The translations under genes were made by a program, and so were the position numbers. A DNA stretch of 64,000 nt, from the NCBI RefSeq assembly GCF_029407905.1, contig NC_073626.1:82859482-82923481 (forward strand). Direction: 5' to 3'. Of this stretch, positions 22,613-33,569 are shown piece after piece. Every line of letters begins with the position of its first letter. Within the stretch, counting starts at the first letter, position 1. Under the pieces are notes generated by a model. The model had not been told where the DNA came from. It worked only from the letters and a program-made list of their open reading frames with translations, and searched no databases. The DNA comes from Bubalus kerabau. Its lineage: Eukaryota; Chordata; Mammalia; Artiodactyla; Bovidae.

Positions 22613-22722
22613 TACAACTGGAACAACAGACTGGTTCCAAATAGGAAAAGGAATACGTCAAGGCTGTATATTGTCACCCTAGTTATTTAACTTATATGCA
22701 AAGTACATCATGAGAAATGTTG
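22613..22722 (+). mobile_element. Inverted internal BovB block of copy E
   Basis: About 105 bases in plus orientation (ACAACAGACTGGTTCCAAAT to ACATCATGAGAAATGTTG) between two minus-oriented BovB pieces. In the element this block lies immediately next to the CTGGATGAAGCACAAG sequence that ends the left piece, so it is the adjacent block flipped in place. Confidence 0.88.
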
Positions 22723-23378
22723 TACTAGCTTTGTTCGTAGTGATGCTTCCTAAAGCCCACTTAACTTCACATTCCAGGACGTCTGACTCTAAGTGAGTGA
22801 TCACACCATCATGACTATCTGGGTTATGAAGATCTTTTTTGTACAGTTCTTCTGTGCATTTTTGCCACCTCTTAATATCTTCTGCTTCTGTTAGGTCCAT
22901 ACCATTTCTGTCCTTTATTGAGCCCATCTTTGTATGAAATGTTCCCTTGATATCTCTAGTTTTCTTGAAGAGATCTTTAGTCTTTCCCATTCTATTGTTT
23001 TCCTTGATTTCTTTGCACTGATCACTGAGGGAGGCTTTCTTATCTCTCCTTGCTATTCTTTGGAACTCTGCATTCAAATGGGTATCTCTTTCCTTTTCTC
23101 CTTTGCTTTTCACCTCTCTTCTTTGCACAGCTATTTGTAAGGCCTCCTCAGACAGCCATTTTCCTTTTTTGCATTTCTTTTTCTTGGGGATGGTCTTGCC
23201 CCCTGTCTCCTGTACAATGTCACAAATCTCCATCCATAGTTCATTAGGCACTCTATCAGATGTAGTCCCTTAAATCTATTTCTCACTTCCACTGTATAAT
23301 CTTTAGGGATTTGATTTAGGTCATACCTGAATGGTCTAGTGGTTTTCTCTACTTTCTTCAATTTTAGTCTGAATTCAT
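22723..23378 (-). mobile_element. BovB LINE copy E, 5' part (antisense)
   Basis: Reverse complement of BovB upstream of the RT core. On the minus strand from about 23251 to 22723 a long frame reads DIVQETGGKTIPKKKKCKKG, KWLSEEALQIAVQRREVKSK and ECEVKWALGSITTNKAS, which is the inter-domain and RT N-terminal region. About 480 bases of the RT core between this piece and the inverted block are absent. Confidence 0.92.
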
Positions 23379-24185
23379 ACTCATAAGGTGAACATAAAAT
23401 GCAACACCTGATTTACATTTAGGGGCCCTAGTGTATAAAAAAATTCTATACCCCTCATTCTTGGAAACTGTATAGCTAATTTTGTGCATATAGTCAATTT
23501 TGTGTAAAAAAGGGTTCATTTTATGTGGAATCCATAAAATCCATGAAAACAAAGAGAATTATTAGTGTTAAGGCCTAAGTTAATCTTTTTATTGAATCAT
23601 AAATGTACATTAGTGTATATTTGCCTAGGAAAATAGTATAAAAAGAATTTTTCCAAATTCTAGCAAGCAAAAACAATGAAATTAAAAAGGAATCAAATGA
23701 TATTTTTATCTTAAATGACTATTGATGTTTGAAGAAAAATATTTTAATCAAAGGAGTAAGGAAAGTTAGATAGGAATTTTGGGAGGGACATTTTCCTACA
23801 AGTCCCTTGTAGAACTTGACTTTAATAAATAATAGTTTTTCCAAATTGACAATTTTAAGAAGATCATAAAATGTCAATATCCTTTAAGCAGAAATTAAGA
23901 AAATTTCCAAATAAGGGGAAAAATAACCATGAACAAAGGGTACTCTACAAAATAAAAATATATATTATTAATGATTAATGAAATATATACAATTCCAGCA
24001 CATTGCTTTTAAAAACACAGCTAAATTGTAAAAATTCTTAATGATACAACAACAAAGTGAAATTACAAAATACTTATGTATTGTTACTTATCTATTCAAT
24101 ATCCATTCTACTTTCTTTTTCCTAATAGAATTCCATTTTCTAAAGAGTAACCATATATAGTCAAAATAAATTCAGAGTCCTGGAG
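23379..24185. other. No recognised feature
   Basis: AT-rich sequence; nothing recognised. Confidence 0.45.
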
Positions 24186-24322
24186 AACAGGAAGATCTCC
24201 TGGAAAAGGGAACGGGCTACACACTCCAATATTCTGGCCTGGAGAATTCCATGGACTATACTGTCCACGGGGTCACAAGGAGTCAGACACAACTGAGCGA
24301 CTTTCACTTACACTTACTTTTG
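24186..24322 (+). mobile_element. BovA-type SINE fragment
   Basis: AGGAAGATCTCCTGGAAAAG to CACAACTGAGCGACTTTCAC: BovA body without the tRNA head. Confidence 0.88.
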
Positions 24323-24438
24323 GGCTGCTGTGAGGCCAGAGCTGGTCGTGTGACACATTTCTGGTTGTTGAGATACAAGTGGAAGTCAATAGGAGGATTT
24401 TACAGGGAAGCTCATTTAAAAAGGGACACACACACACA

Positions 24439-24642
24439 GAGAAGTTGCTCAGTTGTGTCTGACTCTTTGCGACCCCATGGATTGTAGCCCCCCAGGTTCC
24501 TCGGTCCATGGGATTTTCCAGGCATGAATACTGGAGTGGGTTGCCGTTTCCTTCTCCAGGGGATCTTCCTGACCCAGGGATCAAACCCAGGTCTCCCGCA
24601 TTGTAGGCAGATGCTTTATCGTCTGAGCTACCAGAGAAGTCC
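24439..24642 (-). mobile_element. Bov-tA SINE (antisense)
   Basis: GAAGTTGCTCAGTTGTGTCT ... GTCTGAGCTACCAGAGAAGT, a complete Bov-tA in reverse, preceded by a short (CA)n. It forms an inverted pair with the fragment at 24186-24322. Confidence 0.94.
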
Positions 24643-25985
24643 ATCAAAAGCACAGAAGACTAGTAGTAAGTTTCAAAAGGATGTCAGTTGAGATCTTTTA
24701 TAGATGAAATCTACATCTTAGAAGTCAACTCGCCAATTATATGCACAGCTGGAGACAAGAGGCTGCAAAAAAAGGTCCAACTGGAAAATATCTCGGGTAC
24801 CAAGGGACAGAATCTGTAAATACTCGGCCCTTGGCCTTTCCCTTTCTTCCCACCTAATACTCCAGTGTCATGCTACACATGGAACAGTCATCCTGAATCC
24901 ATGAGATAGTGTCTGACAATAAAACGCTCCTTAGGAAGGATAGTGGACTATAAAGAGAAAGATCCTGGAAACCTAATCACTATCTACCCTGGACTTCTTT
25001 TATATGTGGGAAAAAATTACTATGTTTAAAACACTTTTTCTCAGGCTTTGCTTACTTCAATCTGAATGCATTTGACAACTGACATAACAAATTATATGAA
25101 ATTGATCACACAGGCACATGGGCCCCTCCCCAAACACACAGAAATTCAGGCAGTCCTTGCTTTGTAAAATCTTGACATAAATATATTTTAGTAACCATAA
25201 GTTAGTTAAATGACACAAGTTCCCCAAAACTACAGTTCAAATTTCAGTCACTACAGAACATTAGCAGTGGATTATTACATTAAGTTAAAAACTCCACTGC
25301 TATCTGTTCATTTTAGAAATGACTACACACAAAATCACTCATTGTAATCAATAACCAATCATACCACTTCTTCAAAAGTCTATTGGTGATTAGTCAATGC
25401 ACATCTGTTTTTCATTCCACACAGGCAGCAAAGCATATGGTGGCACTGTCTTCCAGTGATAAATTCATGTGCATTTTTCAAAAAAGAATATGGAAAGACA
25501 AAGCTGGTCAATAAAGATGAAAATGCAGCACACACAGAAACGAAGAGAGAAATGCTGAAAGTAAAACTCCAGTCAAATGTGATGAAGTTATAGAAAAAAA
25601 TAGCAGAGGATGGGAGTGTTAACACTGGTCACTTGAGACAGCCTAGATATGTAGCCTTAGGAACTTAGTAAAAAGAAAGTTAATAACATATATGAGGAAA
25701 GTGATTGTAAGGGAAAGGATCAAGAGAGTCTAGAGGAAACGATGATGGCAACCACTGGCCTCTCCCTCCCTCCAAAACCTTCACATTAAGTGAATGCTCA
25801 GAAGTATTTCACAATACTGATAGTAGATAAATTCCTGGGCAACCTATTCAGACTTAGAATGGAGAATGAATGACAATTTACTAAGACATAGAAAAGATGA
25901 TTACTGTATACAGGATATGGATAAGAAGAAGGCAAATGATACTTAAACTGTTCTTGACATTGCTTTTAAATATAGCACTTTATTG
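24643..25985. other. No recognised feature
   Basis: Unique-looking. The 81-codon frame at 25380-25625 (-) shows hydrophobic runs but no recognisable domain; I treat it as chance. The 25120-25640 stretch may be an old DNA transposon, but I cannot name one. Confidence 0.4.
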
Positions 25986-25989
25986 AACC

Positions 25990-26236
25990 ATATTTTAAAA
26001 TATCGTATCATATCATGTAATTTGTTCATTTCAAGTGTATAATTAAATCATTTTTTAAAAAGTAAATTTATTAATTTTGGAGCCATCACCATTTTGAATT
26101 TTAAGAACATTTTCCCTCATCCCCAAAAGTCCTTCATGTTCATTTACTATAATCCTGTTACCCTCAGTCTCTACCCTAGGAAACCAATAATTATCTGTCT
26201 CCATAGATTTGCCTTTTCTGGATATTTTTAATAAAT
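25990..26236 (-). mobile_element. Ancient L1 3' end, left piece (antisense)
   Basis: Plus-strand GGAGCCATCACCATTTTGAA, TCCTTCATGTTCATTTACTA and CTCCATAGATTTGCCTTTTC are the reverse complement of the L1M 3' UTR / ORF2 end. Continues at 27426 after a BovB insertion. Confidence 0.75.
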
Positions 26237-27425
26237 CAGTCAGTCAGTTCAGTCACTCAGTTGTGTCCAACTCTTTGCGACCCCATGAATTGCAGCACGT
26301 CAGGCCTCCCTGTCCATCACCAACTCCCAGTGTCTACTCAAACTCATGCCATAGAGTTGATGATGCCATCCAGGCATCCCATCCTCTGTCGTCCCCTTCT
26401 CCTCGTGCCCCCAATCCTTCTCAGCATCAGGGTCTTTTCCAATGAGTCAGTTCTTCACAGGAGGTGGCCAAAGTATTGGAGTTTCAGCTTTAGCATCAGT
26501 CCTTCCAATGAACACCCAGGACTGATCTCCTTTAGAATGGACTGCTTGGACCTCCTTGCAGTCCAAGGGACTCTCAAGAGTCTTCTCCAACATCACAGTT
26601 CAAAAGCATCAATTCTTCGGCGCTCAGCTTTCTTCATAGTCCAACTCTCACATATATACATGACCACTGGAAAAACCATAGCCTTGACTAGATGGACCTT
26701 TGTTGGCAAAGTATTGTCTCTGCTTTTTAATATGCTATCTAGGTTGGTCATAACTTTCCTTCCAAGGAGTAAGCGTCTTTTAATTTCATGGTTGCAATCA
26801 CCATCTGCAGTGATTTTGGAGCCCAAAAAATAAAGTCTGACACTGTTTCCACTGTTTCCCCATCTATTTCCCATGAAGTGATGGGACCAGATGCCATGAT
26901 CTTAGTTTTCTGAATGTTGAGCTTTAAGCCAACTTTTTCACTCTCCACTTTCACTTTCATCAAGAGGCTTTTTAGTTCCTCTTCACTTTCTGCCATAAGG
27001 GTGGTGTCATCTGCATATCTGAGGTTATTGATATTTCTCCCGGCAATCTTGATTCCAGCTTGTGCTTCTTCCAGCCCAGCGTTTCTCCTGATGTACTCTG
27101 CAGATAAGTTAAATAAGCAGGGTGACAATATAAAGTCTTGACGTACTCCTTTTCCTATTTGGAACCAGTCTGTTATTCCATGTCCAGTTCTAACTGTTGC
27201 TTCCTGACCTGCATCTAGGTTTCTCAAGAGGCGGGTCAGGTGGTCTGGTATTCCCATCTCTTTCAGAACTTTCCATAGTTTATTGTGATCCACACAGTCA
27301 AAGGCTTTGGCATAGTCAATAAAGGAGAAATAGATGTTTTCCTGGAACTCTCTTGCTTTTTTGATGATTCAGCAGATGTTGGCAATTTGATCTCTGGTTC
27401 CTCTGCCTTTTCTAAAACCAGCTTG
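26237..27425 (-). mobile_element. BovB LINE copy F, 5'-truncated (antisense)
   Basis: Reverse complement of BovB from the 3' tail (TCAGTCAGTTCAGTCACTCA) up to the RT finger region (GCCTTTTCTAAAACCAGCTTG). Well preserved. Inserted in an antisense L1, whose text resumes at 27426. Confidence 0.94.
26593..27360 (-). pseudogene. BovB reverse-transcriptase ORF fragment
   Basis: The minus-strand frame at 26748-27293 reads MDHNKLWKVLKEMGIPDHLT, GKGVRQDFILSPCLFNLSAE (D where G/C is usual) and INNLRYADDTTLMAES. The catalytic Y-A-D-D box is at 27006-27017. The frame shifts near 26830 (extra A in the CCCAAAAAATAAAG stretch) into the C-terminal frame 26593-26874 with AMVFPVVMYICESWTMKKAE. Upstream fingers are truncated. 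This is one of the longer intact RT cores here but it lacks the endonuclease. Confidence 0.9.
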
Positions 27426-27650
27426 TGATTTCTTGTCTTTGCCTTCTTTGAGTTAACACAATGGTTTTGAGGTTTATCCATATTATAGCATGTATCAGTA
27501 ATTCATTCTTTTGGATTCCTAAATAATATTCCATTGTGTGGATATACCACATTATCTATACACCCACCAGTTGATGGACATTTAAGTTGCTTCAGTTTTT
27601 GGCTCTTTTTAAATAACACCACCATGAACATTTGTGTTTAATTCTCAATA
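27426..27650 (-). mobile_element. Ancient L1, right piece (antisense)
   Basis: TTTATCCATATTATAGCATG, TAATATTCCATTGTGTGGAT and CACCAGTTGATGGACATTTA are the reverse complement of the L1 ORF2 C-terminal region, continuing 25990-26236. Confidence 0.8.
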
Positions 27651-27691
27651 TTTCTAAAGTTTTAAATTACAGTTTACTAAACACATATATA

Positions 27692-27899
27692 TGGGTTTCC
27701 CTGATGGCTCAGCAGTAAGAATCCACCTTCAATGCAGGAGACATAGGTTTGATCCCTGGGTCAGGAAGATCCCTTGGTGAAGTAAATAGCAACCTATTCC
27801 AGTATGCTTGCCTGGGAAATCCCATGGACAGAGGAGCCTGGCAGGCTAGAGTCCATGGGGTCACAAAAGTCAGGCATGAGTTAACAACTAAACAAACAG
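27692..27899 (+). mobile_element. Bov-tA SINE
   Basis: GGGTTTCCCTGATGGCTCAG head and GGTTTGATCCCTGG B-box region with the BovA body, diverged. Flanked by AACACATATATA at 27680-27691 and 27900-27911. Confidence 0.94.
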
Positions 27900-27911
27900 A
27901 ACACATATATA

Positions 27912-30394
27912 GTTTCTCTTTTAATTTCTTCATTTATTTATAATTGATAGCAGGAGATTTTATAATAGTTTGATAAAAATTTTATAGACTGTGGAACATT
28001 TGTAAATTTCCCCATTGATCATTAAGATTTTTATGCATGACTCAGCTTGAATGGCCATTTCTATGGTCCCTCACTACCATGAAAAGTGAGATCTGTCTAT
28101 GTATACATACACACACACACACACACAAGATTAACAGGGTCACTCAAAAATATACTAGTTGCCTAGGATAATGGGCTTTTAGATCATATTTCTAATCTTT
28201 TTAATATTTTATTCCTTTTACAATTAAAAATTAAAATGTAAAAATAAATCAAAGGGGAATATTCTTAAAATTTCAATATATCTCAATATAGGGGTAATAC
28301 TCATTATACCTTTATTCATAGTGGCATAACTGAAACTATGTTTGTCTTTTAAAAAAAGTAATGGCAGTATAAGAGAGAGAGGGAGGCTGATTTACTGACT
28401 TACGATCAGTACAAAAGAATTAGGACAGAAGAAAGGAAGGTGGATATTAGAGAAACAGTAAGAATGCCATGAGAATGTCCTAGAGTAGAATAAAGCTGTG
28501 TGTGGAGTAAAGGGTCTCTTGTGGTGGTGCAGTTGAGAGTTATCCTGAGTCCTCACCCTTAGAACCTATACTGGTTTCAAAACTGGTGGAACATTATAAT
28601 TCCTTTCAAAAAGCAAGGCCAAACTAATGAAACCTTAGCAACAATTGCAACTTACTGCTGTTACTGTAATTTTGATTAAATCCAATAATTCAGATATGTT
28701 TACATGCCTGATAACAGTTAGGCATCCTCAATATGACCATGTCTCCAAAGAATCTTCTAGATCAATGCTTAAGATGATATGAATAAATTCCTTTGAGGAG
28801 GCAATAGTATTAGCCTAGGCTCTGTAAGTGACAATACAATGTACACCGTGTGTTTGCCATTAAGAGCATGCAACCTGTGTTACATCTAAATGACAGGACA
28901 GGAACATTACAATGTACACTGGGGATATCCTGGCTGGTTCCTGAAGCAATAGTATATTTTAAGGAACAGAAAAATTAATCCCTTTAAAATTATGTACATA
29001 TTCCTTGACATATCACTGTCAACATCTGTAATAACAATAGTGTCTATGAAAATATTTAATTTTTAAATTGAATCTGACATTATCCATATCAATATAGTAT
29101 AATTAAGTTAGACATGATAAAATTTGAGACTTTCTTAATCATTTGTTTTTATTGCAGTCTACCCTGGCTGTGAAGATAGTTGAGAGTACAAAATTATTGT
29201 CCTTTATAATATTCATTGAAACATGGCTATGGTCTAAAATTCAAGTTTTACTTGAAATGAGACTTTTATAACCAAAATCAAGGATAATCTGAATAAAAAA
29301 CACAGGATAAAGTTGATTATAAATTGTTCTTTCATACTTAAAGATATGATTGATTAAAGTTGTGACAGAAAGAAACTAAATCTTTGGAAGACTAATATCA
29401 ATTATATTATTTTAGGATTCATACAGGAATTCTAGGATTAATCACCAAAGAGACCTAGTATTCATGGTGATAAAAACTACTCTCTGAATGTAGAGAGATG
29501 TGAAATTTGTATAATTCTAGATGTGTTTGTCCTAACTGCAAAAGTCCCAGAAGAATAGATTTTCTCATGTCTCCCTGGGGTGTTTCTTAAATCTATTACT
29601 TTATGAAATGAAATATTGGCATATGAAAACCTCAGCAGCTCACTTATTACCTAAATTAAAATGTGTTATAATTTGAATTTTGTTCATTTTAAATTGAGTG
29701 AAGATTAACAGCATAAAAGAAGTTTGGTAATGGAAGGTAAGAATGTAAAAAGATAAGGAATTGGCAGGATATAGAGATTTTGTAAATGGTTCAGTGATTT
29801 ACTCTTTTTGTCCCTTTTGTATAACAGTGAATTGTAAACAGCAAATGATACTTAACTATTTTTTAGAGTTAGTTCTCCATAAAATTAGGTGTGAAAGCCC
29901 ATTTCCTTCACACTGTAGGTACCACCTCAGAAACAGCTTAGTTTCAAAACGTTACTGTTCCAAGGTTAAAAAAAAAAAAAAAAAACTAAGAAAATTTAAC
30001 TTCTGATATCCTATAAATGCCAGAAAACATGTTTCAAGTTTTAGAGAAAAAAATCAACAGTTTTGTCTCTGTGGGAGATATTATTTCATAAAACCACTTT
30101 CTACCACCTACACCTCTCTCTCTACCAAATTGTGGAGAGATTCAGGGCAACCTGAGGCTTGGAACATTCTATAGGGCCAGGCAGGAAAGGCGTAGAGGTG
30201 GTCTCTTGTTGCTGGAGTGCCCAAGGCCTGGAAATCAGGTGCTGGAATAATTCAGCTACAGCAGAATATCAGCTGCTACAATTTCCTAAAAACACAGCAG
30301 CGGGTGAGAATGTTGTACAAGTGAAAAATGTTAGTAATGATGTCTCTGAACAACAATGTTGGTGCCTTGTGTCTTAAAAATTTTTTATCTTATC
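27912..30394. other. No recognised gene; microsatellite and poly(A) only
   Basis: About 2.5 kb without a recognised repeat family. Holds an (AC)n run at about 28106-28127 and an 18-base A run at about 29968-29985. The frames at 29761-30006 and 30159-30377 show no recognisable domain. Confidence 0.45.
28106..28127. repeat. (AC)n microsatellite
   Basis: Perfect CA/AC dinucleotide run of about 11 units. Confidence 0.9.
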
Positions 30395-30600
30395 CTCATA
30401 ACAATTTGAGAGCATTAATTCCATTTTATGAATAATAATAACAACTTTATTATGTGCTATTTTGTCTGCATATATGGCTGTCTACATTTTTTCCTATGCC
30501 AGTATGGTATAGATAAGCAAATGAAATGTACTGAGGCTAAATGATTTTCCAAAATCACATTGATAACTGGTGGAGCCTGAGGATAAAGCATGGTATATTA
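30395..30600 (-). mobile_element. Diverged MIR-like SINE (antisense)
   Basis: TCTTATCCTCATAACAATTT, GTACTGAGGCTAAATGATTT and CCAAAATCACATTGATAACTGG keep the order of an antisense MIR, but the middle is replaced or heavily changed. Confidence 0.45.
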
Positions 30601-30669
30601 TGATCATCTCCTGCCTCTTATTTGAGAGGCTGTGAAATCAGATCTCAAGTCCATGCATTATACAGCAAG

Positions 30670-30692
30670 TACTTTTTTTTGGGGGGGGGGGG
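30670..30692. repeat. T/G homopolymer junction
   Basis: A T run directly followed by a run of about 12 G (ACTTTTTTTTGGGGGGGGGG). The G run is unusual in this AT-rich window and is a likely place for sequencing error. Confidence 0.85.
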
Positions 30693-30750
30693 TAGTACAA
30701 CAAGTGGTTCAGTGTAACTAAAACTTAAAATTCATGGGTAAAAATTTTAG

Positions 30751-30960
30751 GAAGTGTTAGTCGCCTAGTCATGTCTAACTCTTTGTAATCCCATGGGTTA
30801 TGGCCTGCCAGGCTCTGTTGTCCATGGAATTCTCCAGGCAAAAATATTGGAGTGGGTTGCCATTCCCTTCTCCAGGGGATATTTCCAAACCAGGGATAGA
30901 ACCTCAGGTCTCCTGCATTGCGGGCAGATACTTTACCATCAGAACCACCATGGGAGCCCT
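30751..30960 (-). mobile_element. Bov-tA SINE (antisense)
   Basis: GAAGTGTTAGTCGCCTAGTC ... ACCACCATGGGAGCCCTG, the reverse complement of a complete Bov-tA. Confidence 0.93.
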
Positions 30961-31292
30961 GTGAAAGGTCCATGCATTATATTTTACCCTCTGGTTCAGT
31001 GATTCCTAAACTTTAATCAGTAATGGGATTTTGATTAATCTATGGCAAAAGACAAAAAGAATAAAAAATTATACTATATTCAATACAAGGCATTCAGATT
31101 CCCAACTCATTTTCCCCCTTGCAAGTGCATGCAATTATCTGCAGGAAACTGGCATTGACAGGAACCCCCCCACCGCTTTCTTGTCAATTTAGCAAAGCTA
31201 TGTTGTAACTAACTTTAAATCAGGTGCCCCCTCTACTCATAACCATTCGTAGCACACCCATTAAAATCTTTTGATCACATAATACCTTGCCT

Positions 31293-32268
31293 AATCTGTA
31301 TGCAGGTCAAGAAGCAACAGTTAGAACTGGACATAGAACAACGACTGGTTCCAAATAGGAAAAGGAGTACATCAGGGCTGTATATTGTCACCCTGCTTAT
31401 TTAACTTATATGCAGAGTACATCATGAGAAATGCTGGGCTGGATGAAGCACAAGCTGGAATCAAGATTGCTGGGAGAAATATCAAAACCTCGGATATGCA
31501 GATGACACCACCCTTATGGCAGAAAGTAAAGAAGAACTAAGGAGCCTCTTGATGAACGTGAAAGAGGAGAGTGAAAAAGTTGGCTTAAAGCTCAACATTC
31601 AGAAAACGAAGATCAAGGCATCTGGTCCCATCACTTTATGGCAAATAGATGGGGAAACAATGGAAATAGTGACAGATTTTATTTTCTTGGGCTCCAAAAT
31701 CACTGCAGATGGTGATTGCAGCCATGAAATTAAAAGACATTTAGTCCTTGGAAGAAAAGTTATGACCAACCTAGACAACATATTAAAAAGCAGAGACATT
31801 ATGTTGCCAAAAAAGGTCCATCTAGTCAAAGCTCTGGTTTATCCAGTAGTCATGTATGGATGTGAGAGTTTGACTATAAAGAAAACTGAGTGCCAAAGTA
31901 TTGATGTTTTTGAACTGTGGTGTTGGAGAAGACTCTTGAGAGTCCCTTGGACTGCAAGGAGATCCAACCAGTCCATCCTAAAAGAAATCAGTCCTAAATG
32001 TTCATTGGAAGGACTGATGCTGCAGCTGAAATTCCAATACTTTAGCCACCTGATGTGAAGAACTGACTCATTGGAAAAGCCCCTGATGCTGGGAAAGACT
32101 GAAGGCAGGAGGAGAAGGGGACAACAGAGGATGAGATGGTTGGATGGCATCACCAACTCAATGGACATGAGTTTGAGTAAGTTCTGGGAGTTGGTGATGG
32201 ACAGGGAAGCCTGGCATGCTGCAGTCCATGGGCTTGCAAAGAGTCAGACACGGCTGAGTGACTGAACA
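31293..32268 (+). mobile_element. BovB LINE copy G, 5'-truncated
   Basis: Starts AATCTGTATGCAGGTCAAGA and ends CGGCTGAGTGACTGAACAGA. The RT box Y-A-D-D is at 31495-31506. The frame from 31516 to 32058 is open for 180 codons and covers the connection/C-terminal region (KLNIQKTKIKASGPITLWQI, ADGDCSHEIKRHLVLGRKVM, AMVYPVVMYGCESL-like text). A one-base loss near 31484 separates it from the palm. No coding role expected. Confidence 0.93.
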
Positions 32269-32302
32269 GACTAACCTACTGGTGAAATGGGAATACGAGT
32301 TC

Positions 32303-32760
32303 TGTTCACAAAGCCGAAGAATGAACTTCACAAACATGCAAACCTTCATGGTAGCAAGTGAATAGGATTTACTGAAGAGAAGGAAAGTACAAAGTTCTCA
32401 GCATAGACAGTGAGAGGGGTTAAAGAGTCCCCAAAGGCAACACTCACAGCAATTTATATACTCACCAGTACTAAATCTGAACGTTTTTGGTTGGCTCCTG
32501 TCCTTAAAATACATCATTCCTAACCAATCAGTTTAAAGGTCAAAATGTTTAACTTAACATCTTTATGGCTTCTCTTGATCCTTGGATTAAGTCACCACCC
32601 TTTTTCATGCCCCCTGAACATTTTACCCTGGACCAGATGTATGGGCTCAAGATTAATGATCACTAATTCTTTCTCCCTCAGGCATATGGAACTGAAGTTA
32701 ATTACTGCCCTTCCTTGGATCTGAGTGCTGATAATTTATCAGACCAAGCACATATTGCAG
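32303..32760 (-). mobile_element. Probable solo LTR of an endogenous retrovirus (antisense)
   Basis: On the minus strand the layout is LTR-like. It has CCAAT-type words (GATTGGTTAG, GAGCCAACCA), then TATATAAATTGCTGTGAG at 32443-32460. About 100 bases downstream is CTTCTCTTCAGTAAATCC, where AGTAAA would be the poly(A) signal. It then ends near GGCTTTGTGAACA at 32303-32315. No internal viral genes are present. The right boundary and target duplication are not determined. Confidence 0.45.
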
Positions 32761-33385
32761 GAATTCAGGACAAAGTGTAGAACTTTAGGTTAATGGAATG
32801 AGATGTTTATTGAAAACAACGGAGGTCTCAGAGTCCAACACTGACTGTCTAGCAATTTCTACCTCACTGGTTCTTTCTGTAGATCAAAGAGGTAGAAATG
32901 AAGAATAAGTAATTAACAGATGATTAGATATCTTCCTATCTTACCTTTCAGTAAACTCCAGAACAACCTGTGTGAAGGAGATGGCATCTCAAGAAAGACC
33001 ACCAGGAGTGGCTAAGCCTATACAGAACGGTATATGGTAATAACTCTGACCCCCATCTCAGAGATTAATTCAGAATACTTCCCTTTAAACGTTTTCATGG
33101 CTAAGCAGAATCTTCTTTGGAGTCAGGTTTTTTTTTTTTTTTTTCATTCACTTAATCCACCATCTCCCCAGATTATCAGTATTTTGATTAAAAGCAACTT
33201 TCCTTTAACAACTGTCCCTTAGGTATTGATTTTTAAGCAGCAAGCAGCTGGACCTGAGTTAGGTGATGAAAGGACTCTCCCTTCATTTGCAATGATATCC
33301 TTTCTAAATTTAAAAAATACATTTATCTTGTAAAATAGAGAATAGAGTTGTAGTTTTTTTTCTTCTTCTAAACCACTATTTGGCA
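32761..33385. other. No recognised feature
   Basis: Contains a T run at about 33127-33144. Nothing else recognised, although the LTR above may extend into the first 100 bases. Confidence 0.4.
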
Positions 33386-33387
33386 AA

Positions 33388-33434
33388 ATAATATATATAT
33401 ATGTATATAGATATATATATGCATATATATGTAT
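33388..33434. repeat. (AT)n / ATATGT simple repeat
   Basis: Alternating purine-pyrimidine AT-rich run directly left of the large foldback. Confidence 0.85.
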
Positions 33435-33565
33435 GTAAAAATGTTTATTTCTATCTATTAATATACACTTGTACATACATATATTGGAGAAGGAAAAAAT
33501 GGCTGCCATTTCTTCCTTCTCCAATATATGTATGTGCAAGTGTGGATAGAAATAAACATTTTTTA
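33435..33565. repeat. 131-bp near-perfect palindrome (foldback)
   Basis: The left arm starts GTAAAAATGTTTATTTCTAT at 33435 and the right arm ends AGAAATAAACATTTTTTAC at 33565. The centre is AAATGGC-T-GCCATTT around 33508. Inward from the ends the arms pair almost completely: TTTATTTCTATC, CACTTG(T/C)ACATACATATATTGGAGAAGGAA, then AAATGGC. The differences I see are an 8-base TATTAATA-type insert in the left arm, one A/G mismatch near the centre and one or two single-base changes. The overlapping short frames (33219-33539 and 33401-33583) are by-products of this symmetry. Confidence 0.93.
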
Positions 33566-33569
33566 CTCT

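Noticed and set aside
22679..23251. 190-codon minus-strand frame as a gene
   Set aside because: BovB; its C-terminal end reads across the internal inversion junction.
26261..26833. 190-codon plus-strand frame antisense to BovB F
   Set aside because: Shadow frame of antisense BovB; the same antisense frame recurs in other BovB copies, so it reflects element composition rather than a gene.
31516..32058. 180-codon open frame as a host gene
   Set aside because: BovB copy G connection/C-terminal region, same text as in the eight other copies.
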